Part shown: one piece after another, positions 1 through 9,430 of the stretch | Position numbering within the stretch: the first letter of the stretch is position 1 | Layout of the letters: every line of letters begins with the position of its first letter | Assembly: GCA_964532405.1 (NCBI GenBank) | Contig: CAZHIC010000003.1 | Coordinates: 62,001 to 126,000 of the forward strand | DNA from: PALSA-1006 sp964532405 | Lineage (GTDB): Bacteria; Pseudomonadota; Gammaproteobacteria; Burkholderiales; Gallionellaceae | DNA: 64,000 nucleotides | Reading direction: 5' to 3' | Translations under genes and position numbers: made by a program | The notes under the pieces: model-generated | What the model was told of the DNA's origin: nothing | Databases searched by the model: none | The model's input: the letters and a program-made list of their open reading frames with translations, nothing else

Positions 1-1123
1 CGGGGACGCGCTGTCCGCTGGTGATGTAGTGCATGGTCAGCTTATGGCGTATCACCACATCCAACACGGTTCCCAGCGTTACTGCCTCGTCCAGTTTGGT
101 CGGGATGCAGCCGGTCAAACCCGAGCCGCGATACATATTCACCACGTCGTCCAGCGTGCCGCCGGCGCTGGTTGCATTCAACAGCAACAGGCGTTTCACG
201 CCGGCGGCATCGAACATCTCCGCTTGCGCCGCCACGCGGCTATCGCGCTGGCTTACGCCCATCGTGTCGATCAGCACCAGATGTTTGTGCTTCAAGCCGG
301 ACAAGGTCAGCTTCAGGTCTTGGGTATCGCGCACGGCATGTACCGTCACGCCGAGGATTTTGCCGTATATCTTGAGTTGTTCGTGTGCGCCGATACGATA
401 GCTGTCGGTGGTGATGAGTGCCACTTTGTCCGCGCCGTAACGCACCACGGCACGTGCTGCCAGCTTGGCTGTAGTCGTAGTCTTGCCCACTCCAGTCGGG
501 CCGACCAGCGCATAGACGCCGCCGCGTGCGACGATATCTTCCTGCGGCGAAGCGACGTGGGTGTTGTGTTTTAAAATGTTGTGTACCCAGGAGATGTCGC
601 CATTGGCGGGCATCTTGTCGAGCAACTGCTTGGATAAAACCGGGCTGAAGCCGACATTGATCATGTCGCGCATCATAGTGCTGCGCTTGGGGTCGCGCTG
701 CTGCATATCACCCCACGCCATGCACGCCATTTGTTCCTTCAGCATGTTGTGCATCGTTTTGATCTCGCTCAGCATACCTGTCTGTTCAGCCGATGGCACT
801 GCCGGCGCATCTTCTTTTTGGGTGGCCGCGACTTCGCGTTTGGTATTGGCATCCAGCACTTTCGCCCCCAGAGCATTAGCTTGGTTCAGCGCTTGTTTAT
901 TCAGTGTTGCTGCGGGCGCGGGGGCTGCTGCCGGGGCAGTCACTTTGGTCTCATTCATGCGTGTCTCGCTCAAGCGCGACAATTCCGAACTGCCCATCGC
1001 CACGATCTCGACACCGTCCGCCACTTTGCGGTTGGACAGAATGACTGCGTCGTCCCCCAGTTCGATACGCACCAACTTAAATGCTTCGCGCGAATTCACC
1101 GCGATAAATTTTCTAGCGTTCAT
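1..1123 (-). CDS. flhF: Flagellar biosynthesis GTPase FlhF (3' end cut by window edge)
   Basis: SRP-type GTPase that helps place and number polar flagella at the membrane. About 374 residues are visible. The N-terminus (MNARKFIAVNSREAFKLVR) is typical of FlhF, and a basic/Ala-rich middle is followed by the SRP-like G domain. The P-loop GPTGVGKTTTTAKLA is encoded near 445-510, the DTMG G3 motif lies near 255-265, and TKLDEA lies near 85-105. The ATG at 1121-1123 overlaps the flhA stop (ATGA), so the two are translationally coupled. The reading frame continues past base 1, so the last part of the G domain is missing here. This gene order (flhA then flhF) is usual in polar flagellates. Confidence 0.93.
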   Translation of the reverse strand, partial: MNARKFIAVNSREAFKLVRIELGDDAVILSNRKVADGVEIVAMGSSELSRLSETRMNETKVTAPAAAPAPAATLNKQALNQANALGAKVLDANTKREVAATQKEDAPAVPSAEQTGMLSEIKTMHNMLKEQMACMAWGDMQQRDPKRSTMMRDMINVGFSPVLSKQLLDKMPANGDISWVHNILKHNTHVASPQEDIVARGGVYALVGPTGVGKTTTTAKLAARAVVRYGADKVALITTDSYRIGAHEQLKIYGKILGVTVHAVRDTQDLKLTLSGLKHKHLVLIDTMGVSQRDSRVAAQAEMFDAAGVKRLLLLNATSAGGTLDDVVNMYRGSGLTGCIPTKLDEAVTLGTVLDVVIRHKLTMHYITSGQRVP

Positions 1124-3201
1124 GCTCTACCCCCTACCAAAGATGTGACTCTTACCGTTTTGAATCCGGGAACTTCTTCATGCGAAATTACTTTGAGCTG
1201 CGGCAGCGAGCGCTTCAGGAAGCGCGCCAACAGATCGCGTATTTGTCCCGGCACCAGCAACACAGTGGGCAAACCCATCTGTTCTTGTGTCTGTGCCGCG
1301 TTGCGCGCTTCGCGCAGCAGCGTGGTGGCCAAGCCCGGCTCGATAGCCGAACCGCCTCCCGCCTGCAGTGCCTGCGACAACACGTGCTCCAATTCCTTGT
1401 CCATGCCGATGACCTGCAATTCCTGCGCCGATGGATAGAACTGCTGCACGATGGCGGGGCCGAGAGCGACGCGTACCAGGCCGGTCAACACCACTGCATC
1501 CTGAGTGCGGGGAGCGTGCTCCACCATAGTCTCCAGGATGGTGCGCATATCGCGGATATGCATGCCTTCATCCAGCAAGTTCTGCATGACTTTTTGCACG
1601 GTCGACAGAGGCAGCAACTTCGGTACGAGGTCTTCGGTGAGCTTCGGCGCGATCTTGGCGATATGATCGAGCAACTGTTGCAGCTCCTGACGACCCAGCA
1701 ATTCGGCCGCATGGGTATGGATGAGATGGCTCATATGGGTAGCCACCACGGTTCCGGCATCGACCACGGTATAGCCCATCGCTTGTGCGTTCTCGCGCAT
1801 GTCTGCATCAATCCAAGTTGCGGGCAAGCCGAATGCGGGATCGGTTGTTTGCATGCCCGGCAACACGCCGCTCGCGCTGCCCGGATTGATCGCCAGAAAC
1901 ATATTGGTATAAGCCTCGCCGACGCCGATCTCTGCACCTTTCAGCGTGATGCGATAAGCATTGGGGCGCAGATCGAGGTTGTCGCGGATATGCACAGGCG
2001 GAGGCAAAAAGCCCATCTCTTGGGTGAATTTCTTGCGGATTCCCTTGATGCGGCGCAGCAGGTCGCCGTCTTGCGCTTTGTCCACCAGAGAGATGATGCG
2101 ATAGCCCACTTCCAGACCCAGCACATCAACCTGCGCCACATCTTCCCAGCTGGCTTCGGGTGCTTCATTGGAAGGTGCTACAGTCACTTCCACGACAGGC
2201 TGTTCGGCAGCCTTCTTGGCGGTTTGCAATTTGTAGAAAGCGAACCAGCCCAGCAGACCGGCGAGTAACAGAAAAGCGAAGTGCGGCATGCCGGGGATCA
2301 GGCCCATCATGCCGATGATGCCCGCCGTCAACAGCAGCACTTGCGGGCTGGTGAACAGTTGTTTGACCAGTTGCTGGCCGATGTTTTCGTTGCTGGTCAC
2401 GCGGCTCACCACCAGACCGGCAGCGGTGGAGATCACCAGTGCGGGAATCTGTGCAACCAGACCATCGCCAATAGCCAGCAGAGTGTAAGTTTTAGCGGCG
2501 GTGGCTATGTCCAGATTGTGCTGCAATACGCCGACCACGAAACCGCCCACCAGATTGATCGCCAAAATGATGATGCCGGCAACCGCATCGCCGCGCACGA
2601 ACTTGCTCGCACCGTCCATCGCTCCGTAGAAGTCCGCTTCCTGCGCCACTTCGGCACGGCGGCGGCGCGCTTCGTCTTCGCCGATCAGTCCGGCGTTGAG
2701 GTCGGCATCGATCGCCATTTGTTTGCCTGGCATCGCATCCAAGGTGAAACGTGCGCCCACTTCAGCGATACGTCCGGCACCTTTGGTGATGACCATGAAG
2801 TTGATGACTACCAGAATCAGAAACACCACGATACCGACCGCATAATTGCCACCGACCAGGAAGTGACCGAATGCCTCGATCACCTTGCCTGCGGCATCCG
2901 GTCCGTTGTGTCCCTCCAGCAGCACCACACGCGTGGAAGCGACGTTGAGCGATAGGCGCAACAGGGTAGAGATCAATAGCACCGTGGGAAAAGAGGCAAA
3001 ATCGAGCGGCTTCAGCGTGTTCATGCTGACCAGTAACACCATGATAGCCAGCGCGATATTGAAAGTGAACAAGATGTCGAGAATGAAAGGCGGAAGCGGC
3101 AGCACCATCATCGCCAGAATCATCACGATCAGGACAGGCCCCGCCATGCTGCGCAGGCCAAGGCGCTTGAACGTATCTTGAAGCATGAGTAAGAAATTCA
3201 T
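1120..3201 (-). CDS. flhA: Flagellar export apparatus protein FlhA
   Basis: Inner-membrane core of the flagellar type III export gate. The 693-residue length is normal for the family. The N-terminal third carries a cluster of hydrophobic segments (first strong ones at residues 20-65). The cytoplasmic FHIPEP-type loop with PGKQMAIDADLNAG is near residues 155-170, followed by further membrane segments to about residue 325 and then the large cytoplasmic domain that docks chaperone-substrate complexes. A GGAAGGAA ribosome site precedes the ATG. It overlaps flhF by four bases. No flhB lies upstream in this window: the next gene (aroC) is divergent. Confidence 0.97.
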   Translation of the reverse strand: MNFLLMLQDTFKRLGLRSMAGPVLIVMILAMMVLPLPPFILDILFTFNIALAIMVLLVSMNTLKPLDFASFPTVLLISTLLRLSLNVASTRVVLLEGHNGPDAAGKVIEAFGHFLVGGNYAVGIVVFLILVVINFMVITKGAGRIAEVGARFTLDAMPGKQMAIDADLNAGLIGEDEARRRRAEVAQEADFYGAMDGASKFVRGDAVAGIIILAINLVGGFVVGVLQHNLDIATAAKTYTLLAIGDGLVAQIPALVISTAAGLVVSRVTSNENIGQQLVKQLFTSPQVLLLTAGIIGMMGLIPGMPHFAFLLLAGLLGWFAFYKLQTAKKAAEQPVVEVTVAPSNEAPEASWEDVAQVDVLGLEVGYRIISLVDKAQDGDLLRRIKGIRKKFTQEMGFLPPPVHIRDNLDLRPNAYRITLKGAEIGVGEAYTNMFLAINPGSASGVLPGMQTTDPAFGLPATWIDADMRENAQAMGYTVVDAGTVVATHMSHLIHTHAAELLGRQELQQLLDHIAKIAPKLTEDLVPKLLPLSTVQKVMQNLLDEGMHIRDMRTILETMVEHAPRTQDAVVLTGLVRVALGPAIVQQFYPSAQELQVIGMDKELEHVLSQALQAGGGSAIEPGLATTLLREARNAAQTQEQMGLPTVLLVPGQIRDLLARFLKRSLPQLKVISHEEVPGFKTVRVTSLVGGRA

Positions 3202-3490
3202 TTGCCGCTTCCTTCCCTTGGGGTCAGCTCTATTCGAACTAGGCTCGAATGAGTCCTTTTGTGATGCCTATTATCGGAATTTAAGCAGAAAACCAGCGGA
3301 GGAATAGAGGGGGATTTATGGGCTATTTGCCGTGTGAAGATAATGAATGCTTGGGTTTGGGACGGGGAGGCAAGGGTTGTGTGGATATGAGTGTATTCAG
3401 GGCGGAAGGGTAGGGCGCTGCTATCAATGACAGGGCTTGCAAAAGCGTCGCTATGTTAAACTCCGCGCACTCTTTTAGCGAGATAACATC

Positions 3491-4585
3491 ATGTCTGGGA
3501 ACACGTTCGGCACCCTCTTCACGGTCACTTCTTTCGGCGAATCTCACGGCACGGCCATCGGCTGCATCGTCGACGGTTGCCCGCCGGGAATGGAGCTGAG
3601 TGCAGAATACATCCAGCAGGATCTTAACCGCCGTAAGCCCGGCACCTCGCGCCATGTTACCCAGCGGCGCGAATCGGACACCGTGGAAATCCTCTCCGGC
3701 GTGTTTGAAGGCAAGACCACTGGCACCCCCATCGCGCTGCTCATCCGCAACGAAGACCAGCGCAGCAAAGACTACGGCAACATTGCCGACACCTTCCGCC
3801 CCGGCCACGCCGACTACACCTACTGGCAGAAATACGGCATCCGCGATTATCGCGGCGGCGGGCGTGCTTCGGCGCGCGAAACGGCAGGTCGTGTGGCGGC
3901 GGGAGCCATCGCCAAAAAGTGGCTGCATGAAAGATACGGCGTGGAGGTGCGCGGCTACCTCGCGCAGCTCGGCGAAATCGAGATCCCATTTAAGAGCTGG
4001 GGTGACCTGCATGAGGACGGCAACAGCTTCTTCGTGGCCGATGCAAGCTACATCGGCCAGCTGGAAGACTACATGGATGCACTGCGCAAATCCGGCGACT
4101 CCATCGGCGCGAAACTCGCCGTGGTGGCGCACAACGTCCCCGTGGGCTGGGGCGAACCGGTGTTCGATAGACTGGATGCCGACATCGCCCACGCGCTGAT
4201 GGGCATCAACGCGGTAAAAGGCGTGGAGATCGGCGCGGGCTTTGATTGCGTCACGCAAAAAGGCAGTGAACATGGCGACGAACTCACCCCGCAAGGCTTC
4301 CTGTCTAACAACGCGGGCGGCATCCTCGGCGGCATCTCCACCGGGCAAGACATCGTCGCGCACTACGCCATCAAGCCCACCTCCAGTATTCGCATCGAAC
4401 GCAACTCCATCAACAAAGCGGGTGAAGCCGTGAAAGTTTCAACCGAAGGGCGTCACGACCCCTGTGTCGGCATCCGCGCTACGCCGATTGCTGAAGCGAT
4501 GCTGGCGTTGGTGCTGATCGACCATGCGTTAAGGCATCGGGCGCAGAATGGGGATGTGGTTTGTGAGACACCGAAGATTCGTTAG
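3491..4585 (+). CDS. aroC: Chorismate synthase
   Basis: Last step of the shikimate pathway: converts 5-enolpyruvylshikimate-3-phosphate to chorismate using reduced FMN, in the cytosol. The 364 residues match the usual length. Family signatures are visible: GESHG near residue 17, RRKPG near 48, the YRGGGRASARET segment near residues 120-135, and the FDCVTQKGSEHGDE region. It stands alone between divergent flhA and a small downstream gene. A long frame on the opposite strand (3323-4363) is its shadow. No unusual features. Confidence 0.98.
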   Translation: MSGNTFGTLFTVTSFGESHGTAIGCIVDGCPPGMELSAEYIQQDLNRRKPGTSRHVTQRRESDTVEILSGVFEGKTTGTPIALLIRNEDQRSKDYGNIADTFRPGHADYTYWQKYGIRDYRGGGRASARETAGRVAAGAIAKKWLHERYGVEVRGYLAQLGEIEIPFKSWGDLHEDGNSFFVADASYIGQLEDYMDALRKSGDSIGAKLAVVAHNVPVGWGEPVFDRLDADIAHALMGINAVKGVEIGAGFDCVTQKGSEHGDELTPQGFLSNNAGGILGGISTGQDIVAHYAIKPTSSIRIERNSINKAGEAVKVSTEGRHDPCVGIRATPIAEAMLALVLIDHALRHRAQNGDVVCETPKIR

Positions 4586-4615
4586 GCATTCAATTTTTAC
4601 ATCGGAGGATTACCA

Positions 4616-5020
4616 ATGGCAACAGATACCAAATGCACGTTTCAGATTACTGGTTGGGATGAAAAAACGTATCAAGAAATTGAGGGTAGTGCAAAGCTCA
4701 GTAACGCAAAGGTCACACAGTCCTATTCTGGAGCCATTGAAGGCACCAGTACCATCGAATATCTCATGTCCTACACCGTTCATGGCACAGCTACCTTTGT
4801 CGGACTAGAGCGAGTTTCCGGTACGATCGATGGAAAGACCGGAACGTTTGTCCTTCAACACGCGGGAGGTTTTTCGGAAGGCAAGGCACGCAGTTCGTGG
4901 TCGATCATTCCTGGCTCGGGCACTGGTGGTCTAGCGAGTCTTCGTGGCAGCGGTAAATATGTAGCTGGTCATGGTGAGCCTGCTCAGGTTTCGTTCACAT
5001 ACACCTTCGAGCAAGCGTAG
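4616..5020 (+). CDS. DUF3224 family protein
   Basis: Small predicted soluble protein of 134 residues with no obvious signal peptide or membrane segment. It resembles the DUF3224 family: a beta-rich domain with the pattern GxxTxxYLM, GTFVLQHxGGF and a closing GxGKYxxGHGEPAxxxFTYTFE. The function of the family is unknown. A good ribosome site (GGAGG, about six bases before ATG) fixes the start. It follows aroC by 30 bases on the same strand and may be co-transcribed. Assignment rests on recalled family patterns only. Confidence 0.75.
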   Translation: MATDTKCTFQITGWDEKTYQEIEGSAKLSNAKVTQSYSGAIEGTSTIEYLMSYTVHGTATFVGLERVSGTIDGKTGTFVLQHAGGFSEGKARSSWSIIPGSGTGGLASLRGSGKYVAGHGEPAQVSFTYTFEQA

Positions 5021-5172
5021 GGCGCAATAACCAACGGGCATTGCGCCGTATGGTTTAAGGAAAACCGTCGGGGGTAGCCCGACAGCTAGCCATACAAGGG
5101 TGGGCACGTTTTATGTGCCCACGCGGAAACACCCTCCGCCGACAGCGTGGGCACTAACGACGTGCCCACCCC
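5021..5172. repeat. Cluster of short palindromic repeats
   Basis: Several dyads follow one another. GGCGCAAT/ATTGCGCC at 5021-5047 may also serve as a terminator. GTCGGG/CCCGAC lies at 5067-5083. GTGGGCAC/GTGCCCAC lies at 5100-5122, and a second GTGGGCAC/GTGCCCAC-type dyad at 5146-5171. The GTCGGGGGTAGCCCGAC and GTGGGCAC...GTGCCCAC units reappear in the long inverted repeats at 23865-24215 and 25298-25662, so this is a partial copy of the same dispersed family. Confidence 0.8.
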
Positions 5173-5179
5173 ACAAAAT

Positions 5180-6820
5180 CTATTTCTTCACCCGCTGATA
5201 CAACCAATAATGCTCGCCCTTATCCCCCGGGCGGCCGCCTTCCCATATCTTGTTCCAGTGTGTCGGGTCTTCGCTGTGAGGGGTGATGCCTGTGCCCTGC
5301 ACTAACATCAAATCGCATTCCGGTCTGGGTCGTTCTCTGACGGTGACGTCGCCGAAGTATTGCAGCATCGCGCGTTGCGCTTCGCCGATCTGCGCGCCGG
5401 AGACGCAGTTATAACGCTCGGGCAGCGTTTTTTTCATGCTCATCACCATGGCGCGATAACTTTTGCTGCTGTCCAGCCAGGGCATCCACAGCGTCACGGC
5501 GAGTATCCACAGCAGTGTCGCACCCGCCGCCCAATTGACGACCGAGCGCCGGATGGAGCGGCCGACGCGCCAGACCAGAATCATCCACAGCACGGTGACG
5601 AAGACGGCGATCCAGAACTGATTGACTTGCAAAATCGGCTGGAAGCCGGGGCGATAGTTTTTCAATAAATGCGTGATATAGGCAGGGCTGTCGACCAGCA
5701 GTCCGGTCCACCCCCACCAGAGCAGGATGGCGAGCAGTGCAAAGGTCATGATGCCGAACCAATCCAAGGCGTTTGCCGCGCCGCGCCGCAGCGTAAAAAG
5801 AGCTGTCGTGGCGAGCAGAGTGAGCGGTAGCAGCATGGGCAGCGCGCAGAGATCGTTGATCCTCGGCGCAAGGCTCAGCGCAACCAGCATCACGCCGAAG
5901 CTGACCAGCAGCAATTGGAACTCGATCGCTTGCGCTAGTTTTTTACGCGCCTCCCACACCGCCCAAACCGCCAAGGGGAAAGCGGGCCAGGCAAACCACG
6001 GCAGCAGGGTCACATAATAAAAAGTTTCGGAATAATCGCCGCCGCGCGCATGCGCTACCCAGCGTCCGATGTTGAGTTGCCACGCCCACTCGGCGAACAA
6101 TTGAGGCGAGCGCAGATACAGCAGCGTCGGCCAGATCGTCAGCCACGGCAACGCGCTCAATAACGCGATGCCCAGCGTGAGATAGAAAGAGCGTGTTCTC
6201 CATGCGGGGAAGAACAATAGCGCGGCGCTGATGAACAGGAAGAATACGGGTTCGATAAAACCCTTGGACATGAAGCCGATGCCGACGCCAGTGCCCAGTA
6301 TGAATCCCGCGAGCAGGTGGCACCGCGCGCTCAGTGTGTAGCCGTAGATCATCATGGCGCATCCGGTCAGCAGCGCCAGATCGGTGACGAGCAAATGCGC
6401 GCGCACCAAAAAGCCGAGAGAGCCGATAAGAATGATGGCAGCGGCCCAGCCCGCGCTCTTGCCGAACAACTCGCGGCCTGCCGCCCCGGTGAAGAGCAGG
6501 GTGAGCGTCATGTAGAAGCCGCTCGCCAAACGCGCCCCGTCATGCAGCGGCAGAAAAGGAGCGAACAGCTTGGCGAAGATTGCCGCAGTCCAATAAAAGA
6601 GAGGCGGCTTCTCCAGAAAGTCGTCGCCTGCCAGCGTGGGTACCAACCAGTCGCCGCTTTGCAAGATGTGGTAGACCAGGCCAAAGCTGTAAGCCTCATC
6701 CGGCTTCCACGGGTCGTGCCCGATCAGCCCCGTCAGCACCCAGACCGCGCACAGCATCCCCAGGAACAAAGCCTTGGTCGGGGTGATGAGCTGATCTTTC
6801 TGATAGGGGTAAGCAAACAT
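5180..6820 (-). CDS. GT-C fold membrane glycosyltransferase (GT39/ArnT-like)
   Basis: Polytopic inner-membrane protein of 546 residues with roughly a dozen hydrophobic segments. It is similar in layout to polyprenyl-phosphate-sugar-dependent transferases such as ArnT and protein mannosyltransferases. The first periplasmic loop holds HDPWKPDEAYSFG, with an acidic pair expected to be catalytic in this family, and is followed by the FLEKPPLFYW segment typical of ArnT-like enzymes. The sugar and acceptor cannot be told from sequence. No polymyxin-resistance (arn) genes are nearby, so ArnT identity itself is not claimed. It is a monocistronic unit convergent with the DUF3224 gene. Confidence 0.85.
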   Translation of the reverse strand: MFAYPYQKDQLITPTKALFLGMLCAVWVLTGLIGHDPWKPDEAYSFGLVYHILQSGDWLVPTLAGDDFLEKPPLFYWTAAIFAKLFAPFLPLHDGARLASGFYMTLTLLFTGAAGRELFGKSAGWAAAIILIGSLGFLVRAHLLVTDLALLTGCAMMIYGYTLSARCHLLAGFILGTGVGIGFMSKGFIEPVFFLFISAALLFFPAWRTRSFYLTLGIALLSALPWLTIWPTLLYLRSPQLFAEWAWQLNIGRWVAHARGGDYSETFYYVTLLPWFAWPAFPLAVWAVWEARKKLAQAIEFQLLLVSFGVMLVALSLAPRINDLCALPMLLPLTLLATTALFTLRRGAANALDWFGIMTFALLAILLWWGWTGLLVDSPAYITHLLKNYRPGFQPILQVNQFWIAVFVTVLWMILVWRVGRSIRRSVVNWAAGATLLWILAVTLWMPWLDSSKSYRAMVMSMKKTLPERYNCVSGAQIGEAQRAMLQYFGDVTVRERPRPECDLMLVQGTGITPHSEDPTHWNKIWEGGRPGDKGEHYWLYQRVKK

Positions 6821-6902
6821 GCCTGTATTTATTTAATGGGTTTTTCGATGTAGGCCATTATGAAGGGAAAGACGCGGGGGCGTAAGACCTGCCGCCCCGT
6901 AG

Positions 6903-6932
6903 AAAACAAAAAAGGCAGCCAACGCTGCCTTT
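6903..6932 (-). terminator. Intrinsic terminator of rpmE
   Basis: A nine-base stem AAAGGCAGC/GCTGCCTTT with a four-base loop (6911-6932) is followed on the minus strand by a T-rich tract (complement of 6903-6913). It lies 25 bases past the rpmE stop. Confidence 0.88.
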
Positions 6933-6956
6933 GATGCTGTTCGTAACGCGAGGGTG

Positions 6957-7178
6957 TTAAGCCGCAGCTGTAGCACTGCCCTTATTGTATTTTTGGCGGA
7001 ACTTCTCAACACGACCTGCCGTGTCCACAATCTTCTGTGTGCCGGTATAGAACGGGTGGCACTCGGAGCAGACTTCGATGTGCAAAGGTTTCGCCAGAGT
7101 CGAGCGAGTATTGAATTTGTTGCCGCAGCTGCAGGTGACTGCAACGTCGTTATAGGCTGGATGGATGTCGGCTTTCAT
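6957..7178 (-). CDS. rpmE: Ribosomal protein bL31 (zinc-binding type)
   Basis: Large-subunit ribosomal protein of 73 residues beginning MKADIHPAYNDVAV. It keeps the CSC motif at residues 16-18 and the CSEC motif near 37-40, so it is the zinc-containing (C+) form rather than the zinc-independent paralogue used under zinc starvation. HPFYTGTQ and GRVEKF are further family signatures. It is a single gene with its own terminator, divergent from the sulfatase gene. Confidence 0.98.
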   Translation of the reverse strand: MKADIHPAYNDVAVTCSCGNKFNTRSTLAKPLHIEVCSECHPFYTGTQKIVDTAGRVEKFRQKYNKGSATAAA

Positions 7179-7331
7179 TTTTTTCTTTCGTCAATAATCG
7201 GTGCGGCAAGGGAGTACGCACGCATGAGGGCGCGGATTATCCCTGAAAGATAATTGCCGTGCAACCCATTCAATGATCTGGAATTTTTCGAGCAGAGCAA
7301 CGGATAGCTTGGGATGCGTTAAAATGCCCGC

Positions 7332-9272
7332 ATGAAACTAATCTTCTCTGCCCTGCGAGCCCATCCTTACGGGCGTATATCCATTCTGTTCCTGCTCTTT
7401 CTGCTGCCCGCGACCGTGGTGCGTCTGGCGCTGTATCTGGGGTATCACGACGACTTTAGCGGCTTAACGGCAATGCAGGTGCTCGCTTCGTTCCTGGTCG
7501 GTTTGCGTTTTGACTTCTCGATGGCAGTACTGGTGATTGGTACTCCCTTGCTGTTGATGCTGCTGCCGTTTCGCTGGAGCCATCATGTTTTGTGGCAGCA
7601 CCTGTGGGGATGGTTCGTCTACCTCGCCCTGCTGGCCTTTGTCTTGATGATGGTGGTCGATGCGGTTTATTTCGGCTATGTCCATCGCCATGTCGGCTCC
7701 GAGATCAACACCCTGTCCGCCGATATGGATTCGATGGTGAGCATCGCGCTCAGCCAGTATCGAGGTGCGTTGCTGCTGTTTATTGGCGGGGCGCTGCTCG
7801 GCGCATGGCTCTGGCGCGGTGTTCTTGCGCCCATTCCGGCGCGTCCGGCGCGTCCGTGGTTGCGGCTGGCGATCTTGCCGGCAGCTTTTGTTTTTATGTT
7901 GCTAGTGGGGCGCGGCGGATTTTCCGGCAAGCCGATCAGTGTGGGCGAAGCCTTTTTTTCCGACTCGCTCGCACAGGGCTACCTTGCCCTGAATGGTGCG
8001 TTTGCCATGTCCCGCGCCTTGACTGAGGCACCTCCTCCGCTCAAGACTTTCATGCCGCAAGAGCAGGCGGTGGCAGTCACGCAGCAATATCTTGCGGGAG
8101 GCCAATCCTCGTTCCCGAATAAAGCCTACCCTCTTTTCCAGCCCGCACATGCCGTAGCCGCGAAGCCCAAGCCCAACGTGGTGGTGTTGATGCTGGAAAG
8201 CTGGGGAGCGCTGCACATCGACGCTATGCGCCAACAGATAGGTTTGCCGCCGCTCGGCGTAACGCCCAATTTTGATGCCTTGGCAAAGCAGGGGCGGCTT
8301 TACACCAAGTTCTATGCGAACGGACAGCGTTCGATTCAGGGCGCAGAAGCGATACTCGCCAGCCAGCCGACATTCCCCAGCATGCCTTTTCTGGGCGAAG
8401 GGCTGGAGCAGAATCGGCAAAGCTTCATGGGAGAGCTGGCGCGCGCGCAGGGCTACGAGACGTTCTTCCTGCAAAGCAGTGATCGCGGCTCCTTGCGTTT
8501 CGACGCTATCGCGGCTCGCGCCGGTTTCTCGACTTATCGCGGTGCGCAGGATCTGCCCAATCTGCATGAGCGGCAAAAAAAGGCATCGACTTGGGGGACG
8601 TGGGATCACAACACTTTTCAGGAAGCGCACCGTCTGTTCGCCGCAGCACATAAACCTTTTCTGGGTTTCATCTTCACTTCGACCACGCATGTGCCCTGGC
8701 TCATCCCCGATGAACGCTGGCACAAATACACCGGCACTTCCGACCGCGAGGCATTTTTGAACACGCTGCTTTACGCGGATTGGGCGCTGGGACAATTTAT
8801 CGAAGCGGCCAAAAAAGCCGGGTATTACGACAACACGATCTTCGTTATCACCGCAGACCATGCGGATGAATTCATCGAGCACGTCGAGTATGTGCCCAAT
8901 CTTTTTCACGTTCCGCTGCTGATCGTCGGGCCGGGAATCAACAGCGGCATCGACGACCGCGTAGGCAGTCAGTTCGACATTTTGCCTACGCTGATCGATG
9001 CGGGGGGATGGGCCTCTGCCTACGCCGGTCTGGGGCGTTCGTTGCTGGATGACACGCGCAAAGAGGCACGCGCTTCGCTCTTTGTGCGCGGCGATGTTCT
9101 CGATTGGATCACGCCGCGCGGCTGGGTGTCGCACGACCTCACGCGCCGTGTCGGCAACTCGGCAGGCCTGAAACCGAACGAAGTGGATGGTATGGAGCAG
9201 AATCTCCTCGCCATCTATCAGACCACCAGCCAGCTTCAGGTCGGCAACCGCATCCTTCCACCGGGCAATTAA
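7332..9272 (+). CDS. LtaS/OpgB-like membrane sulfatase (phosphoglycerol transferase family)
   Basis: 646-residue inner-membrane enzyme. Residues 1-205 contain about five hydrophobic segments. The rest is a periplasmic alkaline-phosphatase-fold sulfatase domain starting at NVVVLMLESWG, where the Glu is an expected metal ligand. The likely nucleophile is the Ser of NGQRSIQGAEAILAS; many proteobacterial members have Ser or Thr here. ITADHADE supplies the Asp-His metal pair near residue 515. Family members transfer phosphoglycerol or phosphoethanolamine to glycans or lipids. The true substrate here is unknown. Monocistronic. Confidence 0.88.
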   Translation: MKLIFSALRAHPYGRISILFLLFLLPATVVRLALYLGYHDDFSGLTAMQVLASFLVGLRFDFSMAVLVIGTPLLLMLLPFRWSHHVLWQHLWGWFVYLALLAFVLMMVVDAVYFGYVHRHVGSEINTLSADMDSMVSIALSQYRGALLLFIGGALLGAWLWRGVLAPIPARPARPWLRLAILPAAFVFMLLVGRGGFSGKPISVGEAFFSDSLAQGYLALNGAFAMSRALTEAPPPLKTFMPQEQAVAVTQQYLAGGQSSFPNKAYPLFQPAHAVAAKPKPNVVVLMLESWGALHIDAMRQQIGLPPLGVTPNFDALAKQGRLYTKFYANGQRSIQGAEAILASQPTFPSMPFLGEGLEQNRQSFMGELARAQGYETFFLQSSDRGSLRFDAIAARAGFSTYRGAQDLPNLHERQKKASTWGTWDHNTFQEAHRLFAAAHKPFLGFIFTSTTHVPWLIPDERWHKYTGTSDREAFLNTLLYADWALGQFIEAAKKAGYYDNTIFVITADHADEFIEHVEYVPNLFHVPLLIVGPGINSGIDDRVGSQFDILPTLIDAGGWASAYAGLGRSLLDDTRKEARASLFVRGDVLDWITPRGWVSHDLTRRVGNSAGLKPNEVDGMEQNLLAIYQTTSQLQVGNRILPPGN

Positions 9273-9430
9273 TCCTAGCACAAGCAGTTGTCCTGATGAA
9301 CCAACTAGCCATCTGACTAAGCGCGGTGAAACATGCGCAAAGTCATTGGTTAACGAAAAACACGAAAAATTCAACACGGAGTGGGATTATTTTGACTACC
9401 CGCCAAGTTGCCTGAAAAGGGGTGAGGGAC

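Noticed and set aside
3260..3300. Possible flagellar sigma-28 promoter before flhA (CCGATAAT on the minus strand)
   Set aside because: The -10-like sequence is present, but no TAAA box occurs at the required spacing.
3323..4363. 346-codon frame on the minus strand opposite aroC
   Set aside because: Antisense shadow of a GC-rich conserved gene; composition and lack of any family pattern indicate it is not coding.
6317..6853. 178-codon plus-strand frame opposite the GT39-like gene
   Set aside because: Arg/Gln-rich antisense translation; the opposite strand encodes a clear polytopic membrane enzyme.
7902..9377. 491-codon minus-strand frame opposite the sulfatase gene
   Set aside because: Mirror of a well-supported sulfatase gene; no recognisable domain, and Arg/His/Gln-rich translation typical of antisense frames.
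9273..9430. Gap after the sulfatase gene examined for an RNA gene
   Set aside because: No stable hairpin, tRNA-like arm or repeat was found.
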